Of a stretch of DNA of 64,000 nt, positions 12,338 to 20,515 are shown one piece after another. The stretch comes from Cladocopium goreaui (Eukaryota > Sar > Dinophyceae > Suessiales > Symbiodiniaceae). How positions within the stretch are numbered: position 1 is the first letter of the stretch; each line of letters begins with the position of its first letter. Both the position numbers and the translations under genes were made by a program. The notes under the pieces were generated by a model. It did not search any database, was not told the origin of the DNA, and saw only the letters and a list, made by a program, of their open reading frames with translations. The stretch spans positions 224,969 to 288,968 of the forward strand of contig CAMXCT020006498.1 in NCBI GenBank assembly GCA_947184155.2, given 5' to 3'.

Positions 12338-12363
12338 TCTACATCAGAATAATAGCAGGAACA
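12338..12363. repeat. 26-bp flanking direct repeat, 3' side of element
   Basis: Perfect match, same orientation, to 20515-20540; it includes ATCAGAATAATAGCAGGAAC. Its last bases overlap the start of the 119-bp repeat (AACAT), a short microhomology. Interpreted as one half of a target-site duplication. Confidence 0.85.
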
Positions 12364-12478
12364 TATGTTATGCGTTCAACCTGCAGGCTACTCACATCTC
12401 TCACTTTTGGCCAAGGGGTGCTCGGTGACAGTCATCTGCAACCTCCATCTGTACTGTCACAATGGTGCCTTTCTTTCC
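12360..12478 (-). repeat. 119-bp terminal repeat, outer copy (B2)
   Basis: Identical over 119 bp to 12636-12754 and in the same orientation. It forms the 3' terminus of the element (minus-strand sense). Identity of the two copies argues for a young insertion or recent templated copying. Confidence 0.9.
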
Positions 12479-12635
12479 AGTGACTAGGAGGGAAGATGCT
12501 GTGCTCGTAGGCCTAAACTGGAGAAAAACAGGTGCGGGTGGGGCGGGTGATTTTTGGGCTTTGAGCCCACTTGACTGCAGTGTGTCTGCAGTTTTCACTC
12601 CAAACCCCATGTTCATGCGCACAACTGTGCTACCA
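12479..12635 (-). repeat. inter-repeat segment (A2) with trans-splice acceptor
   Basis: Segment between the two 119-bp copies. On the minus strand it contains ACTGCAGACACACTGCAG, then the 29-bp motif shared with the 5' end, then a pyrimidine run and CTCCAG. It is read as the A2 unit of a split-repeat element and preserves an unspliced form of the 5' leader junction. Confidence 0.65.
12548..12576 (-). promoter_or_regulatory. 29-bp motif copy (A2) with AG trans-splice acceptor and GGGCT hairpin
   Basis: Identical to 20467-20495. On the minus strand it starts AGTCAAGTGGGCTC and contains the perfect inverted repeat GGGCT-CAA-AGCCC (plus strand GGGCT-TTG-AGCCC). Here the AG (12575-12576) is preceded by CACTGC. 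At the 5' end of the element the same AG is the last two bases of the spliced leader. This identifies the AG as the acceptor used for trans-splicing. Confidence 0.8.
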
Positions 12636-12754
12636 AACATATGTTATGCGTTCAACCTGCAGGCTACTCACATCTCTCACTTTTGGCCAAGGGGTGCTCG
12701 GTGACAGTCATCTGCAACCTCCATCTGTACTGTCACAATGGTGCCTTTCTTTCC
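12636..12754 (-). repeat. 119-bp terminal repeat, inner copy (B1)
   Basis: Inner copy of the 119-bp repeat, 276 bp from the outer copy. The last codons and stop (12677-12679) of the RT-RNase H frame lie within it, so the repeat doubles as coding 3' end. Confidence 0.9.
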
Positions 12755-14188
12755 CACACTGCGCCATGTCACCCATCTACCAGTGTGAGGAGTCTGCAGG
12801 GAAGGTGGTCCGGTGTTCATCACATCATGTAGGGCTTGTCCATGTGCATAAGTGATGTCGCTGGCAGCCCGGAAGAGGATCTTGAAGAGTTGGTCTGTCT
12901 CGGTATTGATCCAAGATGCTTTTATCAGCTCCATCTCGCTGAAATTTTGTCTGGAAACTTGGTCACTGATGTTGAACTCTGATTGGACCCATTCCAGGTG
13001 AAGGTGCCATCCATGTTGTGCCACCACTCGCCAGACCAGGGCGATCAAGTTGCAGATCGCTGGATCCTTGCAATAGCCTTTCCGCAGAGCAAAGAAGCCA
13101 GAAGCGTTGTCGATGAATGACATCAGCATCTTGGACGGCAATGCTCGGCAAGCCAAAAAGGCCAGAAATTGTGCCACAATCTCCAGGAAGTAGATGTAGG
13201 CTTTCCGGGTGCAAAACCTCTTGATAAGCCATGGTGGTATCGTTCCTGCTGAGTAGTATGTGACGCCATCAAAGTAGATGACATAGCCCCAACCATTCTC
13301 ATAAGTATGGCATTTGGTTTTGTGCCATTGTTTGGGGATTTGTTCTGATCCCGGTGAGAGGGTCTGACCGTTCAGGACGAAGAACGCGTCTGAGTACACC
13401 ACCGTTGTTGGGTGTTGCATCTGCCTCGGTATTACCCGTGGCTGGACCTCTGTCAGCAGGTTCGCAAGTGTCAGCAATGCCGACCTGAGTGGTCCATTGA
13501 GCTGATCTCCATGATCATCATTGGACAGTCCATGTGCCCTGGCATACAGAGGTTGGAGAGCCGCTTTGCCAAGCTGTCCAAACAATGTGGAGGTGAGGAA
13601 GACCAATTTTCCAGCCAGTCTGTGGGCGGCTTCACTCTGGAGCAGGTTGTCATCCAAGGCCGCTTTGATTGTGGCCCTGGCTTTGTTGCAGCGGTCAGGG
13701 TGTGGCGAGAGCGTCACCATGTCGTCGTCAATGGTGAGACTGATGCCAAGGACCTTCTGCGATGAAGCTGGCGGTAAGGCATTTCGTTCTTTCATCCTGA
13801 GACCCAGGACACGTGCCAGTCTGGTGAACTCTTCATACCCGCTGGAAACTGGTGTAGCTGGCTCCACTCCGATGAAGTCGTCCACATAGTGTCCAACTGC
13901 CGTGGCCAGCAATCTTCTGCTCAAGAAAGTGATGCTGTCTGCGGCCCTGTTGAAGTTCCAAACGGAACTCACCGCTCCGAAGGTCAGGGCATGGTGTTTC
14001 AACAGGATTGGCCCGTGAGGGGTCATGAGCACACAGTAGCAGTCCTCTGGGTTCCTCACAGGGAATTGTCTGTAGGCACCGTTGAGGTCCTGTGCCCACA
14101 CCATGGCACGTTGCTGGGTGCCAAAGTCCGTCAAGGCCAGGTCGACGAAGGTCTTGATGTCATGGTGGTTGGGGGACATCGGAGACAA
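12677..14188 (-). CDS. reverse transcriptase and RNase H (3' part of Pol)
   Basis: A 503-codon frame. RT palm motifs are present: AQDLNGAYRQF with Asp34 (motif A), LTFGAVSSVWNFNR at about 69-81 (motif B), HYVDDF at 100-105 with both catalytic aspartates (motif C), and QKVLGISL at about 144-151. The RNase H domain follows at about 262-412 with its four acidic residues: Asp267 (VVYSDA), Glu336 (YFLEIV), Asp360 (FIDNA) and Asp409 (NISDQVSR). This RT-RNase H arrangement matches DIRS/Ngaro-like elements. There is no Met start of its own family: the N-terminal RT fingers are in the preceding frame, and a one-base change in the G-run at 14171-14175 separates them. The product copies element RNA into DNA. 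Confidence 0.9.
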   Translation of the reverse strand: MSPMSPNHHDIKTFVDLALTDFGTQQRAMVWAQDLNGAYRQFPVRNPEDCYCVLMTPHGPILLKHHALTFGAVSSVWNFNRAADSITFLSRRLLATAVGHYVDDFIGVEPATPVSSGYEEFTRLARVLGLRMKERNALPPASSQKVLGISLTIDDDMVTLSPHPDRCNKARATIKAALDDNLLQSEAAHRLAGKLVFLTSTLFGQLGKAALQPLYARAHGLSNDDHGDQLNGPLRSALLTLANLLTEVQPRVIPRQMQHPTTVVYSDAFFVLNGQTLSPGSEQIPKQWHKTKCHTYENGWGYVIYFDGVTYYSAGTIPPWLIKRFCTRKAYIYFLEIVAQFLAFLACRALPSKMLMSFIDNASGFFALRKGYCKDPAICNLIALVWRVVAQHGWHLHLEWVQSEFNISDQVSRQNFSEMELIKASWINTETDQLFKILFRAASDITYAHGQALHDVMNTGPPSLQTPHTGRWVTWRSVGKKGTIVTVQMEVADDCHRAPLGQK

Positions 14189-15300
14189 TCACGGTGGCAT
14201 TGTGACCTGATCTCCGAAAGTCCTCGCATCTCCGCACCTTGTCTGTCTGCTGTACGCTGAAGCAGAAGCTTGCGCATATGTCCTGCTTCAGGAGTGGCTG
14301 CAGAGGCTTGTTGCCTATGGTGGTTGTCTTGACCGGCCACCAGTCAGGGGCCTCATATGGCCCAGACATCCTGCCCTTCTCGAGCTCTGTCTCGAGCTCC
14401 TTGAGCATGACCGTCCATTGTGGGTCAGTGCGGTTGCTGCGCAGCTTGGCTAGGGTGTAATGTCTGTTGTTTCTCATGAAAGAGTCTTGTGAGACTGGAT
14501 GTTCATAACGGCCGTCGGCTCGAGGCATCCAGCCCGCTCCTCCGTGGATCTTGCCTGTGACTGCGAAGCCTTGTTGCAGGTCCTCGGCAAGCTCAGCAAG
14601 TCCTGGCATCCTCACCTGTTCCAGGAGGTCCAGGAGAAGTGGTATCTGTGCAATTTGGGAATGCTCTTTGTCCCAGTAGACCTGTGCGACATGTGGTGGA
14701 AGACTGTCCCACCAGTCGGAGGTTTCATCCTGGCGATCCATAGCCATCTGCTCGATCTCATTGACTATCTCAGTCCGCATCCGGGGCAGACTGCCTCCTA
14801 TGAGCCTGTGCAGGTCTATGCACTGTTGCAAGCCGGGCTCAAGTGATGGGGCCTTTTGTATGGGGTGACTGGCATGCTTGGCCAATTCCCAATGTTCCCA
14901 CATCGAGGAGGCTTGGGCGACGCAGACCTCATCACGTGGCCACTTTCCCGGTCCGAGCATTGGTTGCATAGGCCGGATGATGACCATCATCTGTTGCAAT
15001 GCTGTGTTGTGTGGAGCTGGAGCAGGGGTGGCAGCAAGCGTCCCCGTCATCGCTTGCAGCACGAGCATCATGATGAGTCGAGCCGATCCCAAATGCCACC
15101 CGTTGGCGAGCATTCTGTGTCTCGCTCGCTCGGGCACTGAGGAAACCTTGGTGTACCCTTTGGGTAGCTGATGTAGTTGCTCTTTTGCCTCAGCCCCGGG
15201 GGTAGTCATGGAGCCATCTGGTGAGTGGAGCATGGCTTCGGCTGCGTATTGCCATGGGGCGTATGTGCGCCCGTCTTCCAGCCAGCGAGACCTCCTGTGC
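14160..15300 (-). pseudogene. methyltransferase C-terminus, linker and RT N-terminus (frame-shifted Pol segment)
   Basis: The frame is open from about 15300; its first ATG is at 15233. It encodes RWLEDGRTYAPWQY and RHRMLANGWHLGSAR; the latter resembles motif X of C5-cytosine methyltransferases. A linker of about 200 residues follows, then the RT N-terminal region with SFCFSVQQTDKVRRCEDFRR. It ends at a stop (14160-14162) created by an extra base relative to the next frame, which continues the RT directly. It is therefore a middle piece of one polyprotein whose frame is lost at both ends. Confidence is high that it belongs to Pol and moderate on exact shift points. Confidence 0.75.
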
Positions 15301-15552
15301 CGGGTCCACTCTGCCTTTGAGCTTCTTCGGTGGAGCCCTGCCGGACTCTGTCGGTGCTGGAGTTGTCAGGCAAGGTACCCGTTTGGTGTGGGCCTCCACG
15401 TCCTGGTGAAGTCTGAATCCTTGCAGATCTAGCTCGGCGGCCTCCTGCATCTTGCCATCATAGTGAAGCCTGTAAAATTTCTGGGATCTGGTCCATTTGA
15501 GCTTCTCACCGGTCACGGGGCTGTGCCTTGCTTGACCCCAATCGATCCTGGT
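15190..15552 (-). pseudogene. methyltransferase target-recognition segment, out of frame downstream
   Basis: This continues the methyltransferase frame directly after an in-frame TGA (15553-15555). It includes TRIDWGQARHSPVTGEKLKW and VPCLTTPAPTESGR. After about 15290-15330 the coding sense moves to another frame, so the last 25-30 codons here are not native. In C5 methyltransferases the region between motifs VIII and IX is the target-recognition domain, which is what this segment should be. The TGA follows a TGG tryptophan codon, so a TGG to TGA change is a simple explanation. Confidence 0.65.
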
Positions 15553-16173
15553 TCACCATAGCCTTGGTCGATTGATCAGGCCGTGGTCTTGCGCATCCAA
15601 AACCACTGGTTCACAATCAAGGCGGTTTGAGAAGAAGTCTGCCTCTCCCTTGTTCATCACTACATTCTCTGTGATGTAGCCAACTCGCCGGTTGGGGAGG
15701 CCCGCCTCGATCTCGCGAGCGAAGGAGCAGTAGGCTGTGAATTTCTGCCCCTCGGCTCCTGCTGACCCAGGTGGATCAGTTTTGATCCGTGAAAAGTCTG
15801 GACACGGAGGTGCGCTGGCAAAAACGACTAGCATCTCGCCCGTAGGGTCATGACGCCTGACAAGGTCGGCCACCTCCTTGGGGTCGTCTTTGAGAAAGTC
15901 GCCTCTGTTCACTGCTGTTGGATGCCGCTCCTTCAGAACTGCATTGCAATCATCATCAACTTCCCATGCAATGTACAGGTCGATGGACTCGACAAGCCCA
16001 TCAAGTGCCAAAGCTGCCGTGCCGATCCCGTCGAAGCAGCTCAACAAGATGACCTTCTTGTTGATTTTCTGAAAGGTTTGGCCTGACCCGGCCGATGGTG
16101 GTTGAGTGGGTGGCGGCCACCCAGTGTTGTCGGGTGTCACAGAGGCCACCTGCTCTGTGACCCCGTGCTGTCC
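15553..16173 (-). pseudogene. C5-cytosine DNA methyltransferase, catalytic half
   Basis: The frame runs from just after the Gag TAG to a TGA at 15553. Motif I is LLSCFDGIGTAALAL. An acidic AWEVDDD (motif II) and GDF (motif III) follow. Motif IV is ASAPPCPDFS with the catalytic Cys in the Pro-Cys pair, motif VI is ITENVV, and motif VIII-like is LINRPRLW. These are the cofactor-binding and catalytic motifs of DNA (cytosine-5) methyltransferases, which methylate C5 of cytosine with S-adenosylmethionine. No ATG lies between the TAG and motif I, so the domain can be reached only through the Gag frame. DIRS1-type elements carry an N6-adenine-type methylase instead, so this is an independent acquisition. 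Truncation by TGA makes this copy inactive unless recoded. Confidence 0.85.
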
Positions 16174-16176
16174 CTA
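16174..16176 (-). promoter_or_regulatory. in-frame Gag TAG stop, candidate readthrough site
   Basis: The context on the minus strand is CCTAAATAGGGACAGCACGG. Gag and the methyltransferase-Pol frame share one reading frame, separated by this single TAG. UAG followed by G, with a same-frame pol, is the arrangement used by gammaretroviruses for readthrough. A mutated sense codon (for example CAG) is the alternative. Confidence 0.45.
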
Positions 16177-17385
16177 TTTAGGGGAGGTCTTCCAATCTGA
16201 AGACCATGCATCACGCTGCCAACCTTGCTTGTCCTCCTGCTTCGAGGAGCTCTGCCATGACACTGATGCTTTGTCTGCTCGCTCATAGGGGCCCCAGGAC
16301 CACGGCTTTGTCTGGCGCGTGTAGGTTGGGGCACGAGTGCCCTTGCCCGACTTGGTGTTGCCCTTCCCCTGACCTTTGGGAGGTTCCGGCTTGGCAGTGG
16401 CGTTCGTGGAGGCCTTCTTGATGATGTTCGTCGGTTCTCTGTTCATACACTCGGTGAACGAGTCATAGTCTCTCATGATGGCCGTGGTGCTCTCAGAAAA
16501 TGTGCGTCCTCCCCGCATCTCCAAGGCAAGCTTCCATGAAACTGACATCCAAAACTGAGCCAGTTGGTCTGTCTTGGCTGGGCGACTGCGCACCAAGCGC
16601 ACCAGCCAGTCGAAGAAGCTGTGCACGGCCTGCTCCGGTCCCATCTTGCAGAGGATGAAGCACCACCGAATGCTGGCAAGACCATCCAGGATCGCCAGCA
16701 CGCTCCTCGGTTGCCAGGGCTCTTCCGGAGCTGCCACCAATTGCTCACCGGTGAGCGTCAGCTTGGTCACTGAGCGTTCCCGCTTGGCCAGCGGGTTGGG
16801 CTCGCCATTGGCCTGGAAGGTCCTGATGGTCACCAACTCTCCCAGGAGGACCGGGGTGTAGGACTTGCTGGTTTCGTGCTCGTGGAGGACTCGAGCTATG
16901 ACGCTTTCTGCGCCGATCAGCTCCTGCACCGGGAACACTCTGTCCTGTCCCCCGATTTGCTGTGACTGGTAGTCTTGGAGGAGCGCGGACCATTGCCCGG
17001 GCGCCAGGTTCTTCGGGACCTTGTCTTCTGTGGCCGTGGCCGAATTGCTGGCAGCTGTTGTCGAAGGTGCCGCAGGCTTCGGTTGCATGGCTGCATGTGT
17101 GGCCTCCCATGACTGTTTCGCCAAGAGCCACATATGGAGGAGGATCGCCTTGGCAATCGGTTTCTCATTTTCCGGAATGGTCAACATTCCACCATCTGGC
17201 TTGGACCATCCCTGCATGAGCGGCTGGATAAGAGTCTGTTCCAGGCTGCTCTCATCCTTGCTCAAAAGTGCCAGGGTTGCAGGAGTCTTTATGCCACGGA
17301 GTTCCAAATATTCGATGATCGGACCCCCGGCTGCGGCATCCCGCGCTATGTCAGCCAGAGACAGCGGCGTCAGAGAGAGCACCAT
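16174..17385 (-). CDS. Gag-like protein
   Basis: The first ATG in the frame is at 17385, giving 403 codons; a TTG upstream is not needed. The N-terminal half is rich in Ala/Leu helices. The middle contains a helical VHSFFDWLVRLVRSRP segment. The C-terminus is basic and Gly/Lys/Trp-rich (KGQGKGNTKSGKGTRAP), as in nucleic-acid-binding Gag tails. No CCHC zinc knuckle is present. Position upstream of and in frame with Pol suggests the structural protein of the element; function is inferred from context only. Confidence 0.6.
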   Translation of the reverse strand: MVLSLTPLSLADIARDAAAGGPIIEYLELRGIKTPATLALLSKDESSLEQTLIQPLMQGWSKPDGGMLTIPENEKPIAKAILLHMWLLAKQSWEATHAAMQPKPAAPSTTAASNSATATEDKVPKNLAPGQWSALLQDYQSQQIGGQDRVFPVQELIGAESVIARVLHEHETSKSYTPVLLGELVTIRTFQANGEPNPLAKRERSVTKLTLTGEQLVAAPEEPWQPRSVLAILDGLASIRWCFILCKMGPEQAVHSFFDWLVRLVRSRPAKTDQLAQFWMSVSWKLALEMRGGRTFSESTTAIMRDYDSFTECMNREPTNIIKKASTNATAKPEPPKGQGKGNTKSGKGTRAPTYTRQTKPWSWGPYERADKASVSWQSSSKQEDKQGWQRDAWSSDWKTSPK

Positions 17386-17403
17386 GACGGCGGCCCGACT
17401 CAA

Positions 17404-17741
17404 ACTAGTTGTCTCAGCCAGACTGAGGTGACCTCATTGGTTCAATGTGCAACCACACGCATCGTGTGTGATCGGCCAAATGAATCGCATGAGTGATGCA
17501 GTCATGGCGGTTGAAAAACGACCCGTGGTTGAAAGCAAATAAGATGAAACAGCAAGCCGCACATGGCAACGTGAGAAGAGGACCTAAGTAGCCTGAAACA
17601 AGAGGAAGAGGTCAAACTGAATTATGAGGGAGTGACTTCCTTCATATCTGTAGCGGTGAGATATGCAACATTATCAACGGCATGCATCGAAGCTGTTTTG
17701 ATCCGCGTGCGCAAAGAATGCTGAACCTCCTGCTGGGACAG
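17404..17741 (-). other. intergenic gap within the retroelement
   Basis: 338 bp between the recombinase tail and Gag. No open frame with element-like content. It may hold an internal splice acceptor for a Gag-Pol transcript; none can be assigned. Confidence 0.4.
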
Positions 17742-18323
17742 CTACTCATCCTCAGCACTGCTCGCCGAGGTCTCGTTAAAGGCTGAAACGCCCGAGGATG
17801 CTTCACTGCTCTCGGAGCTTGAGTCCTCACTCATGTTAAAACATTTACGGCATTTACGGGATCCATCCAGCTCATTGGATGTCCGAAGGAAGGTGCGACT
17901 TCCGTATCCCCAGCCGCATGGTGTGCGCCACTTGAGCGGCTCGTTGTCGTCCTCGTGCTGAGAGGCTTTGTGTAGGATCTTCGCTTTGGGTCTGAAGACA
18001 AAGGTCTGCGTAGGCCGTTGTACCGCTTGTTTGACTTGGGCCAGCTCTGCTTGGAGGCCTCTCACGGCGGCCGCAAAGGCCTTGGGGCGGGCTGCTGGTG
18101 CAGCTGGCCGTGGTGCAGGTGTGCTCGGAGCTGCACTGAGCGCAGGCTGGTTCACCTGCAAGTGTATCGGCTGATTGAGAGAATGGTCCCCTGCCAATAC
18201 TTGTTGTGGCAATTGTGGCACTCTTACCAAGGCGCTGTCCTGGGTGTACCTCAGAACTGCGGTACTGGTCCAGCGTCCCAGTAGCTGTATCAGCGCCAGC
18301 TCAACACCGGAACTCGAAAGCAT
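17742..18323 (-). pseudogene. tyrosine recombinase C-terminal part with catalytic Tyr
   Basis: The frame contains GVELALIQLLGRWTSTAVLR followed by Tyr26 at about 18246-18248. This is the end of tyrosine-recombinase box II: the GRW tryptophan takes the place of the His/Trp, and Tyr is the nucleophile. An Ala/Pro-rich region, a predicted helical QAELAQVKQAV, a TPCGWGYG...RKCRKCF cysteine cluster that could bind zinc, and an acidic Ser-rich tail follow. The expected HxxR of box II should lie just upstream; the sequence there reads TGWTGIAGAQ in this frame, lacking both His and Arg. It is therefore separated from its N-terminal part by a frameshift and looks catalytically damaged. Confidence 0.7.
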
Positions 18324-19459
18324 CTGTGCTCCTGCGATTCCTGTCCATCCGGTCCAGGTCTTGTCAGTGACGTGCCAGTCTGTGCAATGACAGATCTGAT
18401 GGCTTCGATGAACTCCTGTTTGGAGGCTGTACGGCCTTCTTCACCCGGGAACAATGGCAGCTGACTTCTGGGCGCACCGGTGCGGAATGCTTCCAGACGT
18501 ACCAAATGTCGTTCAGCACTGTGCCACACGCAGAGCCCGTGAACACGGGTATTGCAGCTGCAGGTCAGGGAACGTTCAGTAAAACGTCCCCTGTGGTCTG
18601 TCTTGTGGAGTGGGATGCTCAGGAAGACCTCCTTGGCTTCCAGTCGTAAATCACAGGCTCTTGCACTTGCTAGCTCAGACTCACGCAGCATAAACCACAG
18701 GCCAATCACAGCCATGTCCCTGCAGTGGTCCGTGTTTCCAAAGGAGAACGGTTGTTCATCCATCGATGGTGGGAGATTGCCCAGGAGGAGCCCGTTGAAG
18801 GCATCTTTGAGTTTGCTTTCTCCGAGGCCTCTCTGTATAGAGCGGATGCAGTCACGGATTCCCAGCTTGACCATGGTGGGCACAGGCGTCTGCAGTGCCC
18901 GCTGCTGGTGCCCACACACGGCCTGGTAGTAGACCGCGGCGCTGCGATATCCCCCCGCCTTCAGGGAGGCTCCGAAGCACCGTATGTTGTGATTGTCCAG
19001 CGGGAATGCCTGGATCTCCCAAGCTCTGCAGATAGCCAGGTAAGTGCGGACCCTGGCTTCCACTGCGGGATTTGTTGTTCTCGCGAGGACGTCCTGATCC
19101 AGAGCCTGCAAGGAGCGTTGGCGCTGGTTTGGCCTCGCTGCTTCAAGAGCGGCTTGGATGCTCGCTCTCTTGCCCATATGCCTGACTGGCAAGTCGATGC
19201 GGGCACCATCCTGGCTCTCATCCCCCGGGCCCGCTGCCGGAGGATGGGCCGCTGCGAGGATGGACTCCAACTGCCAGTGGGTCAAACCCGAGGCGTGGAG
19301 TTCGTCATACCTCAACGCCAGCTGGTTGAGGCTGACGACACCATGGCGAACTAAGCTCGGCGCCAGGTGTTCTAACCCGGCTCCTCTGAGAGCCTCCCAA
19401 ACCTCTCCTAGGTTTGACATGGAAAACAGCCCTGATGCCGGGAGCTGATGTGGATACAT
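18290..19459 (-). pseudogene. tyrosine recombinase, N-terminal and core part
   Basis: Likely starts at ATG 19459 or 19420; the frame upstream has no better ATG. The N-terminal part (LGEVWEALRGAGLEHLAPSL) resembles a SAM-like helical domain. The core-binding and catalytic region holds WFMLRESELASARACDL with the box I Arg, LSIPLHKTDHRGR with the beta-hairpin Lys, and a Cys/His cluster CSCNTR...CVWHSAERH. The frame then leaves the recombinase sense at about 18330-18365 and stops at 18290. Tyrosine recombinases cut and rejoin DNA through a Tyr intermediate; in YR retrotransposons they integrate circular DNA. Placement upstream of Gag and RT is unusual for DIRS/Ngaro elements. Confidence 0.75.
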
Positions 19460-19868
19460 AAATGAAAAATCTCTGAAACTGAGTTCAATAAATGCCAAAT
19501 CATGACAACGTGGAATCAACGACATGCGTGAAATGCAGCAAGGTGCAACATGAGTCCAAGTCCACATGTGTCCGACAACCTGTGAACCTAACATCATACC
19601 TGAAGCAACTGAAAGGAAATGCACAACAGTGACAACTGACTACAACATCATTGACAAGGTTGAGAAACAAGGTGAGAGCAGTGTTCCACATGAAACTGCA
19701 TGGGTCGACTGGTGAAGTCGCTCATACACTCACGCACATGTTCTTTTATAGCCATTGCTCGCGCGGGTGAGAGCGACATCCCTTGGTGTGCTCCTGGCCT
19801 GTGTGAAGCAGCCCAGTGTATTGAGCCCGATCGTCAGGTGGTACCCAGCCATGAAGTGCCACCTATTC
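19460..19868 (-). other. spacer between ORF1 and recombinase
   Basis: About 400 bp with no convincing frame. A leader intron or internal trans-splice acceptor is possible but cannot be shown. Confidence 0.35.
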
Positions 19869-20444
19869 TCATTGGGTTTGTTGTCCAGCCATGGCGGCCT
19901 GTTGGATCCGATCTCGATTCCTCTCAAGCAAAGCGGTCTGGAACCGCCACTGGTAATTCTTCAGGATGGTCTGGATCAGCGTTAGCGTCGGGAACAAGTC
20001 ATAATATCTCATTTCCTCTATGGTGAGGATGGCGGCGTACAGCCTGCGGTCTGCCTTGAGACCCGACTGGTCATCCTTTTGGAGTCTCCACCTGATCATC
20101 TCATCGGTGGCAAGTTCCATTTCTGCTCGCAGAGCCTCCATGGTTTGCTGGACTTCGTGGGCTGATGGGTGATCGTCTCCTTCCGTAAACACGAAGTCAC
20201 CCTCTGCCATCGCCGCGACTGATTCGCTGGCTAGTGGACCCAAGATGGCCATCATCTGGACCAGGGTCAAGCTCAAAGCCCTCAATGGGCTGTCGCCACA
20301 CAGGAGCATGTGGTCCATCGCCGCGGTGAAGGAAAGTAGGAGAAGCCCTACCACCGGCGACGAGGAACCATCCGGAAAACAGGCGTTCCGGGCAGACTGA
20401 GCGTCCACAACGCTCTCCATGAGCGAAATGGCTAGTGCAGCCAT
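19869..20444 (-). CDS. retroelement ORF1, unknown function
   Basis: 191 codons from an ATG in strong context (GCCATGGCT), 23 bp downstream of the shared 29-bp motif. The N-terminal third is hydrophobic (VVGLLLLSFTAAMDHMLL), which could be membrane-associated or buried helix. The remainder is helical and charged (HEVQQTMEALRAEMELATDE). I recognise no domain. As the first ORF after the spliced leader it would be the most readily translated product of the element RNA. It could be an accessory or Gag-like protein. Confidence 0.55.
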   Translation of the reverse strand: MAALAISLMESVVDAQSARNACFPDGSSSPVVGLLLLSFTAAMDHMLLCGDSPLRALSLTLVQMMAILGPLASESVAAMAEGDFVFTEGDDHPSAHEVQQTMEALRAEMELATDEMIRWRLQKDDQSGLKADRRLYAAILTIEEMRYYDLFPTLTLIQTILKNYQWRFQTALLERNRDRIQQAAMAGQQTQ

Positions 20445-20466
20445 GGCTCAGTACTTACCCTTCACC

Positions 20467-20495
20467 TGATTTTTGGGCTTTGAGCCCACTTGACT
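20467..20495 (-). repeat. 29-bp motif copy at 5' end (A1)
   Basis: Identical to 12548-12576, including the GGGCT/AGCCC hairpin. On the minus strand it follows the spliced leader directly (the AG is shared) and leads into GTGAAGGGTAAG and the ORF1 ATG. Beyond these 29 bp the two loci diverge on both sides. Confidence 0.85.
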
Positions 20496-20515
20496 TGAGC
20501 CAAAATGGCTACGGT
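20494..20515 (-). other. dinoflagellate spliced leader (DinoSL) fixed in the genome
   Basis: The minus strand carries all 22 nt of the conserved dinoflagellate trans-spliced leader, ACCGTAGCC...GGCTCAAG, with no mismatch. It is not an SL RNA gene: the sequence after the leader is the element's own TCAAGTGGGC, not an SL intron donor. It therefore derives from a trans-spliced mRNA. It abuts the 26-bp flanking repeat, so it is the exact 5' end of the integrated copy. Confidence 0.95.

Noticed and set aside
12401..12640. 80-codon minus-strand frame at the element's 3' end as a separate gene
   Set aside because: Its end is the duplicated tail of the RT-RNase H frame inside the outer 119-bp repeat; it is a by-product of the repeat.
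13412..13889. Plus-strand frames of about 120 codons inside the retroelement
   Set aside because: Shadows of RT-RNase H; the opposite strand has all catalytic motifs.
20494..20515. SL RNA gene
   Set aside because: The leader is followed by element sequence, not by the SL RNA donor and intron, and it is a single copy at an insertion boundary.
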